Below are positions 33,852 to 44,891 of a DNA stretch of 64,000 nucleotides, piece by piece. The DNA lies in assembly GCA_946811695.1 (NCBI GenBank), contig OX328123.1, positions 31,895,399 through 31,959,398 of the forward strand, written 5' to 3'. The position numbers and the translations under genes were made by a program. Position 1 is the first letter of the stretch. Each line of letters opens with the position of its first letter. The notes under the pieces are model-generated. The model was not told where the DNA came from. It did not search any database and saw nothing but the letters and a program-made list of their open reading frames with translations. This DNA is from Gonocerus acuteangulatus. Taxonomy: Eukaryota > Arthropoda > Insecta > Hemiptera > Coreidae.

Positions 33852-34396
33852 TCAGGCTGTACCGTATGAAATGTCAGTTTTGTTTACTTTGCGATTTAAT
33901 CCTTTCCCTTTTTTATTTTATTATTTACAAACATCATTGTTATTCATATAGAATTAAAGCTCTTTTATTCCTATTATTTAATCAGTAACTTGCGTACTGT
34001 GTTGTGAGAACGATCCCCTGAGAAAAAAATAAAACTTAAATTATGACTTCAATGGAAATCCGCATTATTTTTCGTTATGAATTTAAGCTCGGTCATAGCG
34101 CTGCTGAGGCGTGTATGAACATTAACACGGCGTTCGGGGAGGGAACGGTGAATGAACGAACTGTTTACCGGTGGGTTTCCAGGGTTCGAAGAGGAAATTT
34201 TGACCTTGACAACGAGGATCGAGGGAGGCCAGAAACCAAGCTTGACAATGACCATCTTAAAGAAAGGGTTGAAGCTTGTCCCTCAAAAAGCAATATGGAA
34301 TATGCCAAAGAACCCGGAGTAGGAGCCACGACAGTTTCAAGACATTTGAAGGAAATCGGCAAGTCCAAAACTGACATTTCATACGGTACAGCCTGA
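33852..34396 (+). mobile_element. mariner deletion derivative with intact ends
   Basis: Inverted ends TCAGGCTGTACCGTATGAAA (left) and its complement (right) extend about 29 bp and are flanked by TA at 33850-33851 and 34397-34398. At 545 bp it is under half of a ~1.3-kb mariner. The loss removes the catalytic domain but leaves promoter-proximal DNA and the DNA-binding part of the gene. It could be mobilised in trans. Confidence 0.9.
34043..34396 (+). CDS. mariner transposase, DNA-binding half only (117 aa, intact frame)
   Basis: An intact ATG-to-TGA frame encodes MEIRIIFRYEFKLGHSAAEA (first helix-turn-helix, Mos1-type), FGEGTVNERTVYRWVSRVRR (its recognition helix), then LKERVEAC...VGATTVSRHLKEIGKSK (second helix-turn-helix). 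The frame then enters the right inverted repeat, whose TACAGCCTGA supplies the last residues and the stop. No D,D34D catalytic triad is present. A full protein would be about 345 residues. Such a product could bind the terminal repeats without cutting and so compete with active transposase; that is inference. In-frame survival may be neutral if the copy is young. Confidence 0.75.
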   Translation: MTSMEIRIIFRYEFKLGHSAAEACMNINTAFGEGTVNERTVYRWVSRVRRGNFDLDNEDRGRPETKLDNDHLKERVEACPSKSNMEYAKEPGVGATTVSRHLKEIGKSKTDISYGTA

Positions 34397-34866
34397 TAGT
34401 TTATTATTCAAATTATGCCAATTGATTTTTTAAATACAGAACAAACAAATTCTTCATAAATAAACAAAATTATACAAATTTAAAACGTGAAGCAACCACT
34501 TGATCTACAAAAACTTCTTACCATGTTGCCAATACCGACTGGTAAACTTGGTCTATGACCATGAAAAATACGTTCGGAGATAAAGGGCTACTCTGGGGGT
34601 ACTCCCGCTTAACTTCAACAAAGTAAATTTGTAATGCTTATTTGGCAAGTTAAACTTTTATGAAACAATAATTAGGATTTACAATCATACTAACACGAAA
34701 TATTGGAAGGACTTGACTCTTTCAAAATCCCTATTCTAGATAAAATTATTGCTATCAAATAATTCATACATTCTTCTCTACATCCCAATTCTCAAGACTT
34801 AGTGCTTTTCAAATGTTTTTTCTAAATGAGAAATCTGTCACCTAGACCATAAGTAATAAGACAGCT
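34397..34866. other. 3' flank of the P450 gene
   Basis: Noncoding AT-rich DNA downstream of the stop on the minus strand. It presumably includes the 3' UTR; several TTTATT words (AATAAA on the minus strand) could serve as the poly(A) signal, none clearly preferred. Confidence 0.35.
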
Positions 34867-35036
34867 TCACTCTTGTTGGCATTTGCTAATCTTCACCAAA
34901 AGAGGGTTGAGCGGGTTGAGAGTTAATGAAGCAGCGAACTTGAGTGGTTTCTTCGTTAATGGACTTTCTTCGAACTGATACCTATCCAGCAGCTTCGTCA
35001 AGGCCATCTTCATCTCCACCATGGCAAATCTCTTCC
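34867..35036 (-). CDS. P450 exon 6: helix L to stop
   Basis: It begins KRFAMVEMKMAL after TTTTTCAG and ends KISKCQQE with TGA at 34869-34867. Helix L and the C-terminal strands are of normal length. Confidence 0.9.
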
Positions 35037-38000
35037 CTGAAAAATAAAGCAGAGCAAAGTTAACTTCATTAAAAGGAAACAAGAACCTCTTTGGAAGAAT
35101 CCTAACTTCAAATTCCATTAAAGTTCCATTAGAACGGAGACGGCGCTAATGGCTTAGATGCAGAGTAGGAATAAAAAACATAATACAAATAAATAATCAG
35201 GATAGAGATTTAATATTCTGCTAATCATTCAGGGTTTATCAGAGAGATTACAAACAATTAGATATAATTTGGGTTTTGAGACAGTTTTTCAGAATAGTCC
35301 TTCGGGATTTGAAAAACTTCTCATCTACTTGCCAGCAAGAAGACTTACTTTCTGTGCTCCAACTATACAGATTTAAACTATGACTGGAATACGGTGAATT
35401 CCGCAAATCGCTCTTATCCGCTGGCGGGGAAAAGATCCAAGCTCTACTCCCAGTTGCCATGGAGACGTTAATGCCAGAAGTAGTTAAACTTTTGATTTCT
35501 TAAAGTTTTAACGCCCTCTTATACATAACACTTATTTCTGGGACGGGCTACCTAATGGTTACCAACTAGCCAGGATAGTGCCTGTATTTTTCTAAATAAA
35601 AACCGTTATCTCTATAGGGCATCGAACCTACAACCTAGGCAAGGAGTGCACATTTTTAACACTCATGACTACAGGGCCTCCTGTTAATATTTTCACAATG
35701 TGTTTGATATATACTTTAAGACTAACCTATGCATATTCAAAATATGGATCCCTTCAGTAATATGAATTCCCCTGCCCTATAGTGGGAGAGATATAACTTG
35801 TCACTGGAAAGCATAGAGGGGTACAAGGAAAGCGCTCTGCTTAGGGACGGGAATGGTAAAAGAGTGGCAACCCAGCAAGGCCGTCATTCGTTAAAGGCGC
35901 CTCCACCTTCCCCTAACCGTCCATAGCCGAGTGACAAGTTAAATCTCTCACAGTATAACTCCACTGGTTCAAGGAAATAGTTAGCAGTAGGAATCTCATA
36001 TTGAGGTGAATGCCACTAAGGAGACTTTAATGCTCAAAGTTACAGAGAAATACATTTTACTAAAGATTTTTTTATAATTACTCATCTATAAACATTCTTC
36101 AATGGCCGCTACCATAAAATCATTATGATTTAAACTCTTCCTGGTCGTGAAGTGGTTCAATATTACTCACCAATACACATTCTAGGTCCGACGCCAAATG
36201 GAGCGTACGTTCCTGGGATGGGAGGCTTTTCGAACCTCTCTGGCCTGAACTCCTCGGGGTTGGGGAAATATGTAGGATCTCGTTGTAATGAGAATATTGG
36301 AATGGATACTTGAATCCCCTTCTCTACTCTTGTGCCGTCAGGTAATGTAAAATCCTTCGTACATTCTCTAGTCAGAAAAGTAACAGACGGAAACAGCCTC
36401 AGTGTTTCTGCAAAAAATTAATTCAGCATAAAATTATAAATACATGTACATACATATAAAAATATTCAACACACACATATATATACTCAGAAATATGTAT
36501 TTTTATCTGTATCCATGTATATATTCCAGACATAATAAATAAAGTTATCAAAATCATGCACAACTGTCTGATAATTTATCAGACAGTTGTGCATGGAACT
36601 TTATCAGTGATCAAGCACAATGTGATTCCACCGAAACGTATATTCTATTGGAAGATTGACTGAATCTGTGAATATTTTTCACGTTTCTCTCGGAGACTTA
36701 GGGTCGATAAAGTAGCCCAACTTTCCTCTTTATAACAACTTTATTTAAAAGTTTTCAGCCGATGTGTTTCGTTCCTTTTCTCACCCCTTCGGGTCTCATT
36801 ACACATACACCTCAAAACAAACATACATGTCAACATATTTTTGTTTTTAATTTGTATCTGTAATCAAATTTCCATAAATACTAATAGTTCAATACATTAA
36901 TGTCGCATTGTTAGGGGGTCCTCTCGTCTCCGTGTCATCTGAATGGCGGATGGTGCTACACTGGTGGATAAATAAGCACAAAATTGAAACTATTTTTAGT
37001 TGTATTTCAAGAGCGGTCACAAAATATATACACTCTGTGAATTTCCTCTACACCAAACAAAAAAGTGAGCCTGATGTCTCACTGTTGCTAATATTCTTTA
37101 TATTTATTTTGAATTTGAGTTTATTTTATGTATAAACTTTAATTGTAATTTTTTGTTATTGGTGTTTTCTGTGCTCATGGGCAAACAAATATTAGTAAGT
37201 GCATATTAGCCCTATTCTCACAATAAAGAAGAAATTCAAAGTAAATCTACAGTAAACAAGTGCCCCAAAAATACTTACCAGAGATGCAATTATCCAAGTA
37301 AGTAGATTCCTTGATTGCTTCATAACTGAATGTTCCATACTTCTTCTTGACTCTTCTAACTTCTTCTCTAGCTTTGTCCTGTATATCTCTGTGCAAAGAG
37401 AACATATAAATGACGTAGTGAAGTGTTGTGGATACAGTTTCGAAGCCTGCAACGAAGAAGACGAACGACTGCGCTGCCAGCACTTTGTCCGTGATGTCTG
37501 AAACGTGGTTCAAATACGAGATAGTAAATATCAACAGATAGTCAATAAAATAAAGTGCACTACTTTTAATGCCCCTTCAAGGGTGTGATCAAAATTCATG
37601 TGTGCAAGAAAAAAGTCCGTCACGCAGGAGCTGCATAACTAAGCACTTTCCTCAGAATTTGGGTAGTGTAGATTGCTTTCCAGAACAATTTGCTTAAAAT
37701 ATCCTACATAAATAAAGTAAAAACATGAATAGTTCTCTTTTAATTTTGTAATGAGTAACTGTTCAATTATTAATTTGCTTCCAGAGTTATGTTTACACAT
37801 GGTACTTACGTAATAAATACAAAAAACCTCATATTATCGTATTTTGATCTAACGCAGGAACAGGATACAGTCCCTCTAGTGGTAGAAAGCGCTCCTTGCG
37901 GCGGCTTTGTGAACCTACGTCTGGGGGGCTTTTCTATTGAAATATATTGCAAAGTAAACCCCCCCCCTTTCCTATTGACCGATTCAGCTCATTTTTACAA

Positions 38001-38242
38001 CACTTCTTTCTCATGAGTTACCCACGACGCATGCCACGTTTCGTTACAATACAGCAGAAATTACGACCGGTATGAGTATATTAGTAATTTGGGTCCGGAG
38101 TAACCCCCCCCCCCCTCCTAATGAACCGTTTTAGTTTATTTTTACACCATATTTACCTGTAGATTACCACTACGAATACCGAGTTTCGTCGAAATATAAC
38201 AAAAACTCTGGCCGCTATCGTGTTAACAGACACACACATATA

Positions 38243-38283
<41 letters not shown>

Positions 38284-40838
38284 TTTAACGGGGGTCATTT
38301 TCTCTACTAGGTAGGATCGATAAATATTTGAAGAAATTTTTCAAAAATTCCGTCATGAGTCCAACCTCAATAGCTACTTTCCTTCAGAGGAAAGTGCTAA
38401 AAGCAGTCTTATTTATAAGCACAATTTTTATTTCGTAGAAAATATTAAACTTCACATTTTCTTGTGATAACGTCGGCTGGGGACCATCGTCACAAGTATT
38501 GGTTGGGATACTTGGTGCTTTTGATACAATAACATCTTAAGTGTCTATTAATGTAGCACTGAGTCTAGTTTGTGGATTCAAATTATTTATTACTAGGGTA
38601 TATTTACGACAATATGGGTGGAACCAGCTAATTTGTTTCTTCTAAAAAGAAACAAATACCCTCTATCTATTTACCCGAATGATCCTTGCACAAAGTACTC
38701 ACAAACAGATTACCTGGGCGACCCTTATCGCCATAAAAAATGTACTGAATCCTGCTAATAAATACTCGCACTTGACAAACTAGGCTCAATACTACCTCGG
38801 TGGCACCAATGCTAGTTCTGACGGTGGCCAACATCTGGTGCGACTATAGTATATTTACTGGTGGACCAAACCTTTTAGAATATTAACTTTCTTGTTAGAA
38901 TTGTTCGAAACAATTTGTTACTAAAGAGAAAATTATGTTATGAAATTGTTGTAATATGGTTTTTATATGTGGGCTGTTCTCCGTTAGCAGTTCTTGAATA
39001 TCATAAGGTACGTTAAGTGGATTTCTCTGTCTGCGTTCTGTAAGTATATGCTTTATAGTAAGAGTCCTGTTACAGTATTTGCAAATACGTCTGTCTTTTC
39101 TATTCACGAGTGTGTCAGGAATGAGTGTCCAATGCTTAGTCTGGTCAATATGACTTGGTCTCTCCTTGTTAGGAGCAAATTATTAAATTTAAATATCATA
39201 AAGCATTTCGTGTGATTGAATGAAATGCTCTTGTTAATAAAAGTCCATTCCAAAGAAACTGCACAAACTAGGCTATGTTCTGAGCAATGCGATGTTTATC
39301 ACAGTGGAGAATAAGAAAGTCGGACAAGCAAGAACTGGTCAACATCAAACGCATTTTCTTACAAGGATCAGAGAAGTAGTAACTGTTTTGATTCAAATTC
39401 TTTATTATTTTCTTGTCCAAACAAGACAAATAAATATCAACATCTTAAAAGGATCCTTACCAAACTTTTCAATTGCCTTTCCATTGGTGTAGGTGTCACA
39501 AAGCTCGTTGTCCAATTCGGTTGCTTCAACCTCAATGTGTCCCAAGTCCTTGAGCTGTAGGGATAGCTGTATGAAGTCCTTCCGGGTGACGGAGTTCCTC
39601 CTTCTATGCTCAAACACCTGTGCGATCACCGAGAGGAAGTAGTCACTCACGATCCTTTCCGTCGTATGAATCTTGAGAGCGATGACCAAACGTGGGGCGG
39701 CGAACCTGAGGAAAAACAGGATTGCATTCCTGAAAGTCGGTGCGAAAAATCGTTTTCCCATCGCACGAAACTCCGAGTCAGGGTTCTTCAGGGCTTCAGG
39801 TTCCAGCCCGAAAGCTGTTGATCCTTGAATTAAAATGTAAAACAATTATTAGCTCTTTCATAATCCAAATTTACCTATTTGAGTTTGAAATATTGAGCTC
39901 ACCTATGACATCGGTTGAAAATTTGGCCAGGGTTTCATGCAGATCGATATCTCTTCCATCAGCTTTGTCACCCAAATAATCTATCAGGGTGTCCGTACAT
40001 TTAGACATTTCCTCGTACATGTACTTGATCTTTCCCGAAGTAAAAACTGGGCTAAGTTTGCTCCTCAGGAATTTCCACTTGTTTCCTTTTAAGAAAAACA
40101 GGTGTCCTTCAACTGGGTTTGTCTCTTCGTCAATTAAAAATGGCCTATCATGAAAGTTTTCGAAGTTAGTGATCAATATTTTGTTTATATACTGCGGATC
40201 TTGTACCATAAACATGGGAATGAGACCTAAATAGAAGCCTCCAATCTTTTCTCCTCTGAGGGCCTTGTAAATCCGGTCGAAGATCACACCTGCAATGAAT
40301 TAAGACATATAATACTAAGCAAGAAACAATAAAAAAAAAAGTTGAACTCGCAGGAACTGCATCATCTTGGCGTGTTTGCATTATTATCACTAGTATCTCT
40401 CGGAAAACATGGATTAGAAAAAGGTAGAATGAAACAGTTGGGATGAAAATGAAATCTGCGACAAAAGAAAACTACATCCTCAAAGAAATTCAACGAAATA
40501 ACCAAAACAGTTCGACTTGCAGGAACTACGTCACCTTAGCGTGGTTCCGTTTAATTCCCTAGTGCCATTAGTAAAGTGATAGTCGCATTTGAAGATAGGT
40601 TATGAAGTTTCGTGATAAATATAAAATGAGGTCTCAAAGAGAAGAAAGTTTAACGCCCCACAACAGGTAAAAATGGTATTATTCTGAGCGGAAATTACTC
40701 CTTCCGACTTCTTAAAGTCGCTCTAGGAAACTAATACCAATATGTTTCTTATTTTCATACTTTTTTTTACTCAAATACTCAATTGACTGTTAAATTCAAT
40801 TTAAGAAAACAACCAATTATAAGCTCAGGTAGACCGAG

Positions 40839-40873
<35 letters not shown>

Positions 40874-41463
40874 GTTCAAAAGGACACAAGTGTCATCTTC
40901 GAATTTTAAGCACCGATTTATCCGTATGAAATCGCCACATCGAAAATTAGTTTAGAACCATTTTATAGCAAATTTAGTAGACTTCGAAAGATAACTGTCC
41001 TCATACCACGATTTACCAACCGTTTTAGACATATTAAAGAAACTATACAAACATCCTCAAACTGCTCATGTCTGTTAATATCATTTTTTTTTTCTAATAA
41101 TATTTTTTTTCTCACTACTAAACGTAACCAAAATTTAATTATGAATTTCAAACATTTCTCGACCTTTCAAATCAGACAAAGGATTTTTGTGCAATATGAC
41201 TTCAAAATTGGACGATTTTTGAGCCTGTGAGAGAGCGAAAAAAAAGAGATACAACAATAACAAAAGTTTTCCTTACCAATGCAGTCCTTTCCCAGAGCAC
41301 CCTTGACATCACTGCCCAATGGAAAGACAGGCTTGACGTAGGGGATTCCAAGCTTCTCGAAGTAGGAATAAGTGGATTTGACTTTGAAGTATGCCCATAG
41401 AACTAGTACAACAGTGAACAATACAGCACTGGTCCACCATTCTTGTGGAATAAAGGCCATCAT
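34867..41463 (-). CDS. Cytochrome P450, CYP3 clan-like, complete (520 aa, six exons)
   Basis: This is a haem-thiolate monooxygenase of the endoplasmic reticulum membrane; family members oxidise xenobiotics or lipophilic endogenous compounds. Joining 41463-41277, 40289-39903, 39823-39461, 37497-37279, 36407-36171 and 35036-34867 gives 1563 nt, a continuous 520-residue frame. All five introns are phase 1 with GT-AG ends. Landmarks: N-terminal membrane anchor (about 11-26), helix C WKFLR (134-138), helix I AGFET (329-333), helix K ETLR (386-389), PERF (441-444), haem loop FGVGPRMCIG (456-465) with ligand Cys463. Length is normal and no key residue is missing. Resemblance is to CYP3A/CYP6-type enzymes; substrate is unknown. 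Introns 4 and 3 (from the 5' end: 36408-37278, 37498-39460) carry repeats. A cag acceptor abuts the ATG, implying an upstream leader exon. Confidence 0.9.
35515..35683 (-). mobile_element. Second SINE-like family, copy with tRNA-like head
   Basis: On the minus strand a head GGAGGCCCTGTAGTCATGAG with B-box-like GGTTCGATGCC is followed by a body containing CTATCCTGGCTAG and GGTAACC...TAGCCCGTCC, the order seen at 20275-20335. It lies in the last P450 intron. Confidence 0.5.
36171..36407 (-). CDS. P450 exon 5: ExxR to haem loop
   Basis: It opens with ETLRLFPSV, contains RDPTYFPNPEEFRPERF, and ends in FGVGPRMCI plus one base at donor GTGAGT. It therefore carries the ExxR/PERF triad and the haem-ligand cysteine. 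Confidence 0.92.
36555..36595. repeat. 41-bp perfect hairpin in a P450 intron
   Basis: CATGCACAACTGTCTGATAA and its exact complement are separated by a single T. It lies in the intron between the helix I and ExxR exons. Nothing else marks it as a transposon end or RNA gene. Confidence 0.85.
37279..37497 (-). CDS. P450 exon 4: helix I
   Basis: It encodes DITDKVLAAQSFVFFVAGFE with the oxygen-activating A-G-F-E-T turn, then YGTFSYEAIKESTYLDNCIS. Acceptor TTTCAG and donor GTAAGT are canonical. A family-typical YLDNCI leads into the E-T-L-R of the next exon. Confidence 0.9.
37611..38398 (-). mobile_element. Helentron-like non-autonomous element, copy 2
   Basis: Minus-strand copy of the 21821-23061 element. 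It starts with the AGCACTTTCCTC hairpin (38398 side), has a shorter TA tract (38235-38280) and about two 144-bp units, and ends with GAGGAAAGTGCT, GCAGCTCCTGC and GACGGACTTTT (37611 side). It sits inside P450 intron 3. The frame at 37789-38016 is part of the repeat. Confidence 0.65.
38893..39200 (-). pseudogene. LINE C-terminus fossil (Jockey group) in a P450 intron
   Basis: In two frames the minus strand reads NNLLLTRRDQVILTRLSIGH, then RRICKYCNRTLTIKHILTER and NVPYDIQELLTEN. The R-x-x-Q-V-x-L-x-R-L-x-x-G-H segment followed by C-x-x-C-x5-T-x-x-H-x-L is the usual end of Jockey-type LINE proteins. It has one frameshift at the Cys finger and the last Cys is replaced. Confidence 0.65.
39461..39823 (-). 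CDS. P450 exon 3: helices E-H
   Basis: It starts STAFGLEPEALKNPDSEFRA after acceptor TTCAAG and ends KAIEKF plus one base at donor GTAAGG. The R-x-D-F-I-Q-L segment (RKDFIQLSLQL) is the usual G-helix end. This is the substrate-channel region, the least conserved part of the protein. Confidence 0.9.
39903..40289 (-). CDS. P450 exon 2: helices A-C
   Basis: It starts after TTGCAG and ends STDVI plus one base at donor GTGAGC. It contains GGFYLG, NFHDRPF and the helix C WxxxR that contacts a haem propionate. Splicing restores DVIG-STAFG, a very conserved junction in CYP3-clan enzymes. Confidence 0.9.
40341..40550 (-). repeat. Two copies of the GCAGTTCCTGCG hairpin end
   Basis: Minus-strand CAAGATGATGCAGTTCCTGC at 40345-40375 and CTAAGGTGACGTAGTTCCTG at 40507-40548 match the family B end. 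They lie about 165 bp apart in P450 intron 1. Confidence 0.5.
40860..41160 (-). repeat. Family B fragment in P450 intron 1
   Basis: It matches the 3' part of the 24146-24845 repeat in inverted orientation (ACCGATTTATCC...CATCGCC-like, GTTTTAGACATATTAAAG). A 30-nt A run precedes it at about 40841. Confidence 0.5.
41277..41463 (-). CDS. P450 exon 1: membrane anchor
   Basis: It encodes MMAFIPQEWW, a hydrophobic helix and the proline-containing linker (LGIPYVKPVFPLGS), ending GKDCI plus one base at donor GTAAGG. TCTGCTTCCAG stands directly before the first ATG, so the transcript start must lie in a further upstream exon unless the ATG is internal. Confidence 0.9.
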
Positions 41464-41639
41464 CTGGAAGCAGATACCAAGTAAAGAAATTTAATACATA
41501 TCAAAAAAATTTAATCAAGTATTAAATAAAATAGATAAAGTCCAACTCAGCCTCTTCGACTATCGTTTGGAAAGATCTATTGCAAATAACCAAAATCAAT
41601 TTCTCATTTCACGTTCCTAGTTTACTGGTATATTATTAT

Positions 41640-42319
41640 TACTGCTAAAATCATTAAAATTACAACAATCAATAAAATACTAGGGAAATTAAAGACAAAG
41701 AACCGTTTAAAGCAAATAATCTAACATAGTCAAAGAATTAATTATTTCTCCTATTATTATTTCTCCTAATGGGACCTTCACGTCGATTAGAGACGATTTT
41801 GAAGCAACTTTATTTAGCTTTTGAATGGGTACTGTCCATTTACCACGATTTTTTATCTGTTTTCGAGATATTTAAGAAAATAAAGCGAAAATCCTAAATA
41901 TTATCGATTAATAAAATATTTGTTTTCTAAAACTTCGTTAAATCCGAACGTCACCAAAATTTAAATATCTCAGTTTGTATAAATGTCAAACATCAAGGAA
42001 AAGTTTCAACTAAATCCATCGTTTACCCGAACCGAAACTTACTTGGGAAAACTAGTTTTATCCTCGTTTCTGGTAAACTTTTACTAATATCACCAAAAAT
42101 TTGGTTTCATTCGTTTCTCTACTTTAGAGAACCTACAAAAGGTAGGACGCCATAATTGTATGGAAGTCTTCAAACGACAAGCCGTAAGCGAACGATTTTT
42201 GCGTGCGAATCTCGCTCTTAAAACAGTTTTCCGGTTGGTGGATTCTGTTGGTTAACGAAATTGAGTTTTTATTCATACCCTTGAAAATGATTCTAATAGA
42301 TTTTCTATGCTAAAATATT

Positions 42320-42325
<6 letters not shown>
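41640..42325 (-). repeat. Family B copy, inverted
   Basis: It reads inverted relative to 24146-24845: ends GTTAACGAAATTGAG and ATTCATACCC next to the microsatellite at 42322. It lies upstream of the P450 first coding exon. Confidence 0.6.

Positions 42326-42401
<76 letters not shown>
42322..42401. repeat. Compound (GT)n(TA)n microsatellite
   Basis: About 13 GT units run directly into about 27 TA units. Its position matches the TA tract of family B. Confidence 0.95.
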
Positions 42402-42404
<3 letters not shown>

Positions 42405-43074
42405 GTACACACACACCAACAACACATAAGTATTTGAACGTTTCCCTAGAGGCCATGAAACCAAAAAATGCCGATGTGTTTAAACTCCGAAATGTATTTC
42501 CCTCAAAAAACGTGGATCAAATAGGCTAATACTAGGGAATTTTAGATTTCCCACGTTTCTACATTGTATGTACTATCGTATATTTATTTTGGCAATTATC
42601 ATTCTTGTGTAATTCTATATTGCATGACTGGAGGGAATTAGAGTCGGGTCCCGGTAAATAGCGGGATTTATACGAAATAATGATGGTAGTTTTCACGACG
42701 GGGTAGTTCCCTTTCTTTATTCTGGTTTGTTTTTAAAAGAACCAAGGGCGTACACATTTTAAATAGTCAGTGACGTACACGGCCGTGTAGAGCTTAAATT
42801 CTTTCTATTTAGGGTGGCTACTCACTCCTGATTATTACGCCATCTGGAAACAGGAGCGTATATGGGAAATAATATCGGCGGGCTGGGAGCAAGGGGCGAT
42901 ATGGGGGGGGATGTTTGTGAAAATGGTGAGTTTTAAGGTCCTCTGGATACCTAGCAAACCAGGGTAAAGACATTTTTTGTTTTTATAGACTTTTTTACAC
43001 GAAAGGTTTTCTCCAAATTAAAACTTCGGGGGCGAGGGCTAAAGCCCTCCTTTTCCTGTCAGGCCCTCATTGTT

Positions 43075-43838
43075 TCTCTGCGGGCTACCTTCTTAGCAAG
43101 GTTTCAGAGATCAACTTCCTTTCCCTTGATGGGATGCGTATAACTCCGGCCTCCACCAATGCTGCCAGCTCCGAGACAATCAGGTAGGCCGAAGCTATAT
43201 GGAGCGCTGCCCTTCTCTGTACCGACGCGTCCAGGCGGATGCCCTAGAAAAGGGAATGCCACCGCAAAAAGTTAGCGTCGCGACGCTAACTTTTTGCGGT
43301 GGCATTCCCTTTTCTAGGGCATCCGCCCAGACCTCGCTTCCATAGAGGAGAATTGAATGCTCTACTCTCATTAGGGCCCTACGCCTACTGGCCAGGTGTC
43401 CACCGACATTGGCCATAAGTCTGCCAAGGTTAGCGGGGACTCCGGCTGCCTTTTCCGCTGCGAAGATGATTTGATCCCTGTAGGTAATATTGTTGTCTAG
43501 TCTCAGACCCAGGCACCCGACAGTTCTCAACTGGTCTACACGTAAGTCGAGGATGGTCTGAAACCTCTGCCTCGTTAGTAAGACGATTTCAGTCTTCTCC
43601 GTTGCTAAGCGTAGCCCGTGGTTGTCCATCCAAAGAACCACTCTGCGCATCACTTGATTAAGCCTCATCTGGAGGTCCTTGCTACGATAACAGCAGCGAT
43701 ATCGTCTGCGTATCCTACCAGGGAACACTCCTTCGGTATCTCTTCGCAGAGCAGCTTCTCATACAAAACGTTCCAGAGATAAGGGCCTAGGATCGAACCT
43801 TGGCCTAAACCCCACAAGGACTTTTTGTCTTAGTTTAT
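43075..43838 (-). pseudogene. R1-like LINE reverse transcriptase, C-terminal half (fossil)
   Basis: On the minus strand it reads GSILGPYLWNVLYEKLL and GYADDIAAVIVA (catalytic YADD near 43690), frameshifts, then LQMRLNQVMRRVVLWMDNHG, LRLATEKTEIVLLTRQRF, LGLRLDNNITY, RRALMRVEHSILLYGSEVWA and, past the palindrome, ASVQRRAALHIASAYLIVSE. This is the palm-to-C-terminus order of R1-group LINEs. It is interrupted by a perfect palindrome at 43234-43327. Confidence 0.75.
43234..43327. repeat. Perfect 94-bp palindrome without spacer
   Basis: Two 47-bp arms, centred between 43280 and 43281 (GTTAGCGTCG|CGACGCTAAC), match exactly from GGCGGATGCCC to GGGCATCCGCC. The left neighbour breaks the match. The minus-strand LINE frame runs WADALEKGMPPQKVSVAT into the centre and then reads the complement of itself, so one arm is an extra inverted duplicate. 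Confidence 0.95.
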
Positions 43839-43896
43839 CGGTGCCCTACACGCTCCTGAAGTTTTGCCATTTAAATTCGGGTCACCTTTTATTTGT

Positions 43897-44081
43897 ACTA
43901 GCTGAATACCCGTGCTTCACCACGGTCGATAAGAATTTTTTATATTGAGTTAAATAAGATATGATCAAAATTAACGCTACTACATAATTTTGTACAGCTT
44001 ATTATTGCACGGACTTACCCAGGGACTTAAAATTACCCAGGAAACACCATGTGGAGGTAACCGAGCTTGTTTCCGTTGAAG

Positions 44082-44116
<35 letters not shown>

Positions 44117-44891
44117 CAACTACCACTTAAAAAGTTAGGTAAACAGAGACAAATACACGTTGAAAAGCATAAAACTAACAAATTTTAAGTTTTAAGCGCT
44201 TATCTCTTCGATTGACATCGCCCCACCGAATCAGAATCTTATTGTAGAGAATTTAGTAACCTTTGGAATAGCCGCCTTCCACTTACTACGATTTCCCAAC
44301 CGTTTTCGAGATATTTTAGAAAATATACAGAGATCTGAAAACTTTGTATCACCATTCATACAATTTTTTCCCATAAACATACTTCGTTTCTGAATACCCA
44401 AACAGAAAATTAGTTTTGAAAAGAATTTCTATCAATTTTTCTGGTAAATGGCTACAGAACTCGCTTCAAAAATGGTTTCATTCGTTTTCCTACGTTAAGG
44501 AATCTTTCGCACAAATTTTGCTCCAAAAACCATGTTCCAGTAAACGGATTCAACTGGTTAATGAACTTGACCTTTTAAATGAGAAGAAGAATTTTTGTAC
44601 CAAATGTTATCAAAATCGAACCATTTTTGAGCCGATGAGGAACTTTTTAATAATTCAAACCCCCCTAAAAGTACTTAAACATTTGAATATATATATATAA
44701 AAAAAAAAAACTTTCTTGCGTACACTCTAAACGTATTGTCCGTGCAAAATTTCAAATTTTTGTGTCAAGTGGATCGGGATATTATTACCTAGGATGGGCC
44801 ATCACCAAGGCGTAAACTCTATGAGGGGCAAAATCACATTTTATTTCTAGTAATTCAAGGACTGCCATAATAGTTGAAATTAACCTCAATT
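43897..44891 (+). repeat. Dispersed repeat starting CTAGCTGAATACCCGTGC, copy 2 (5' part)
   Basis: Its start matches 23138 onward. It contains a 28-nt A run and an inverted family B copy (44115-44720, with GTACCAAATGTTATCAAAATC and a short TA tract at 44690). It ends in AGTTGAAATTAACCTCAATT, where the LINE has inserted. The remaining part resumes at 47226. Confidence 0.6.
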
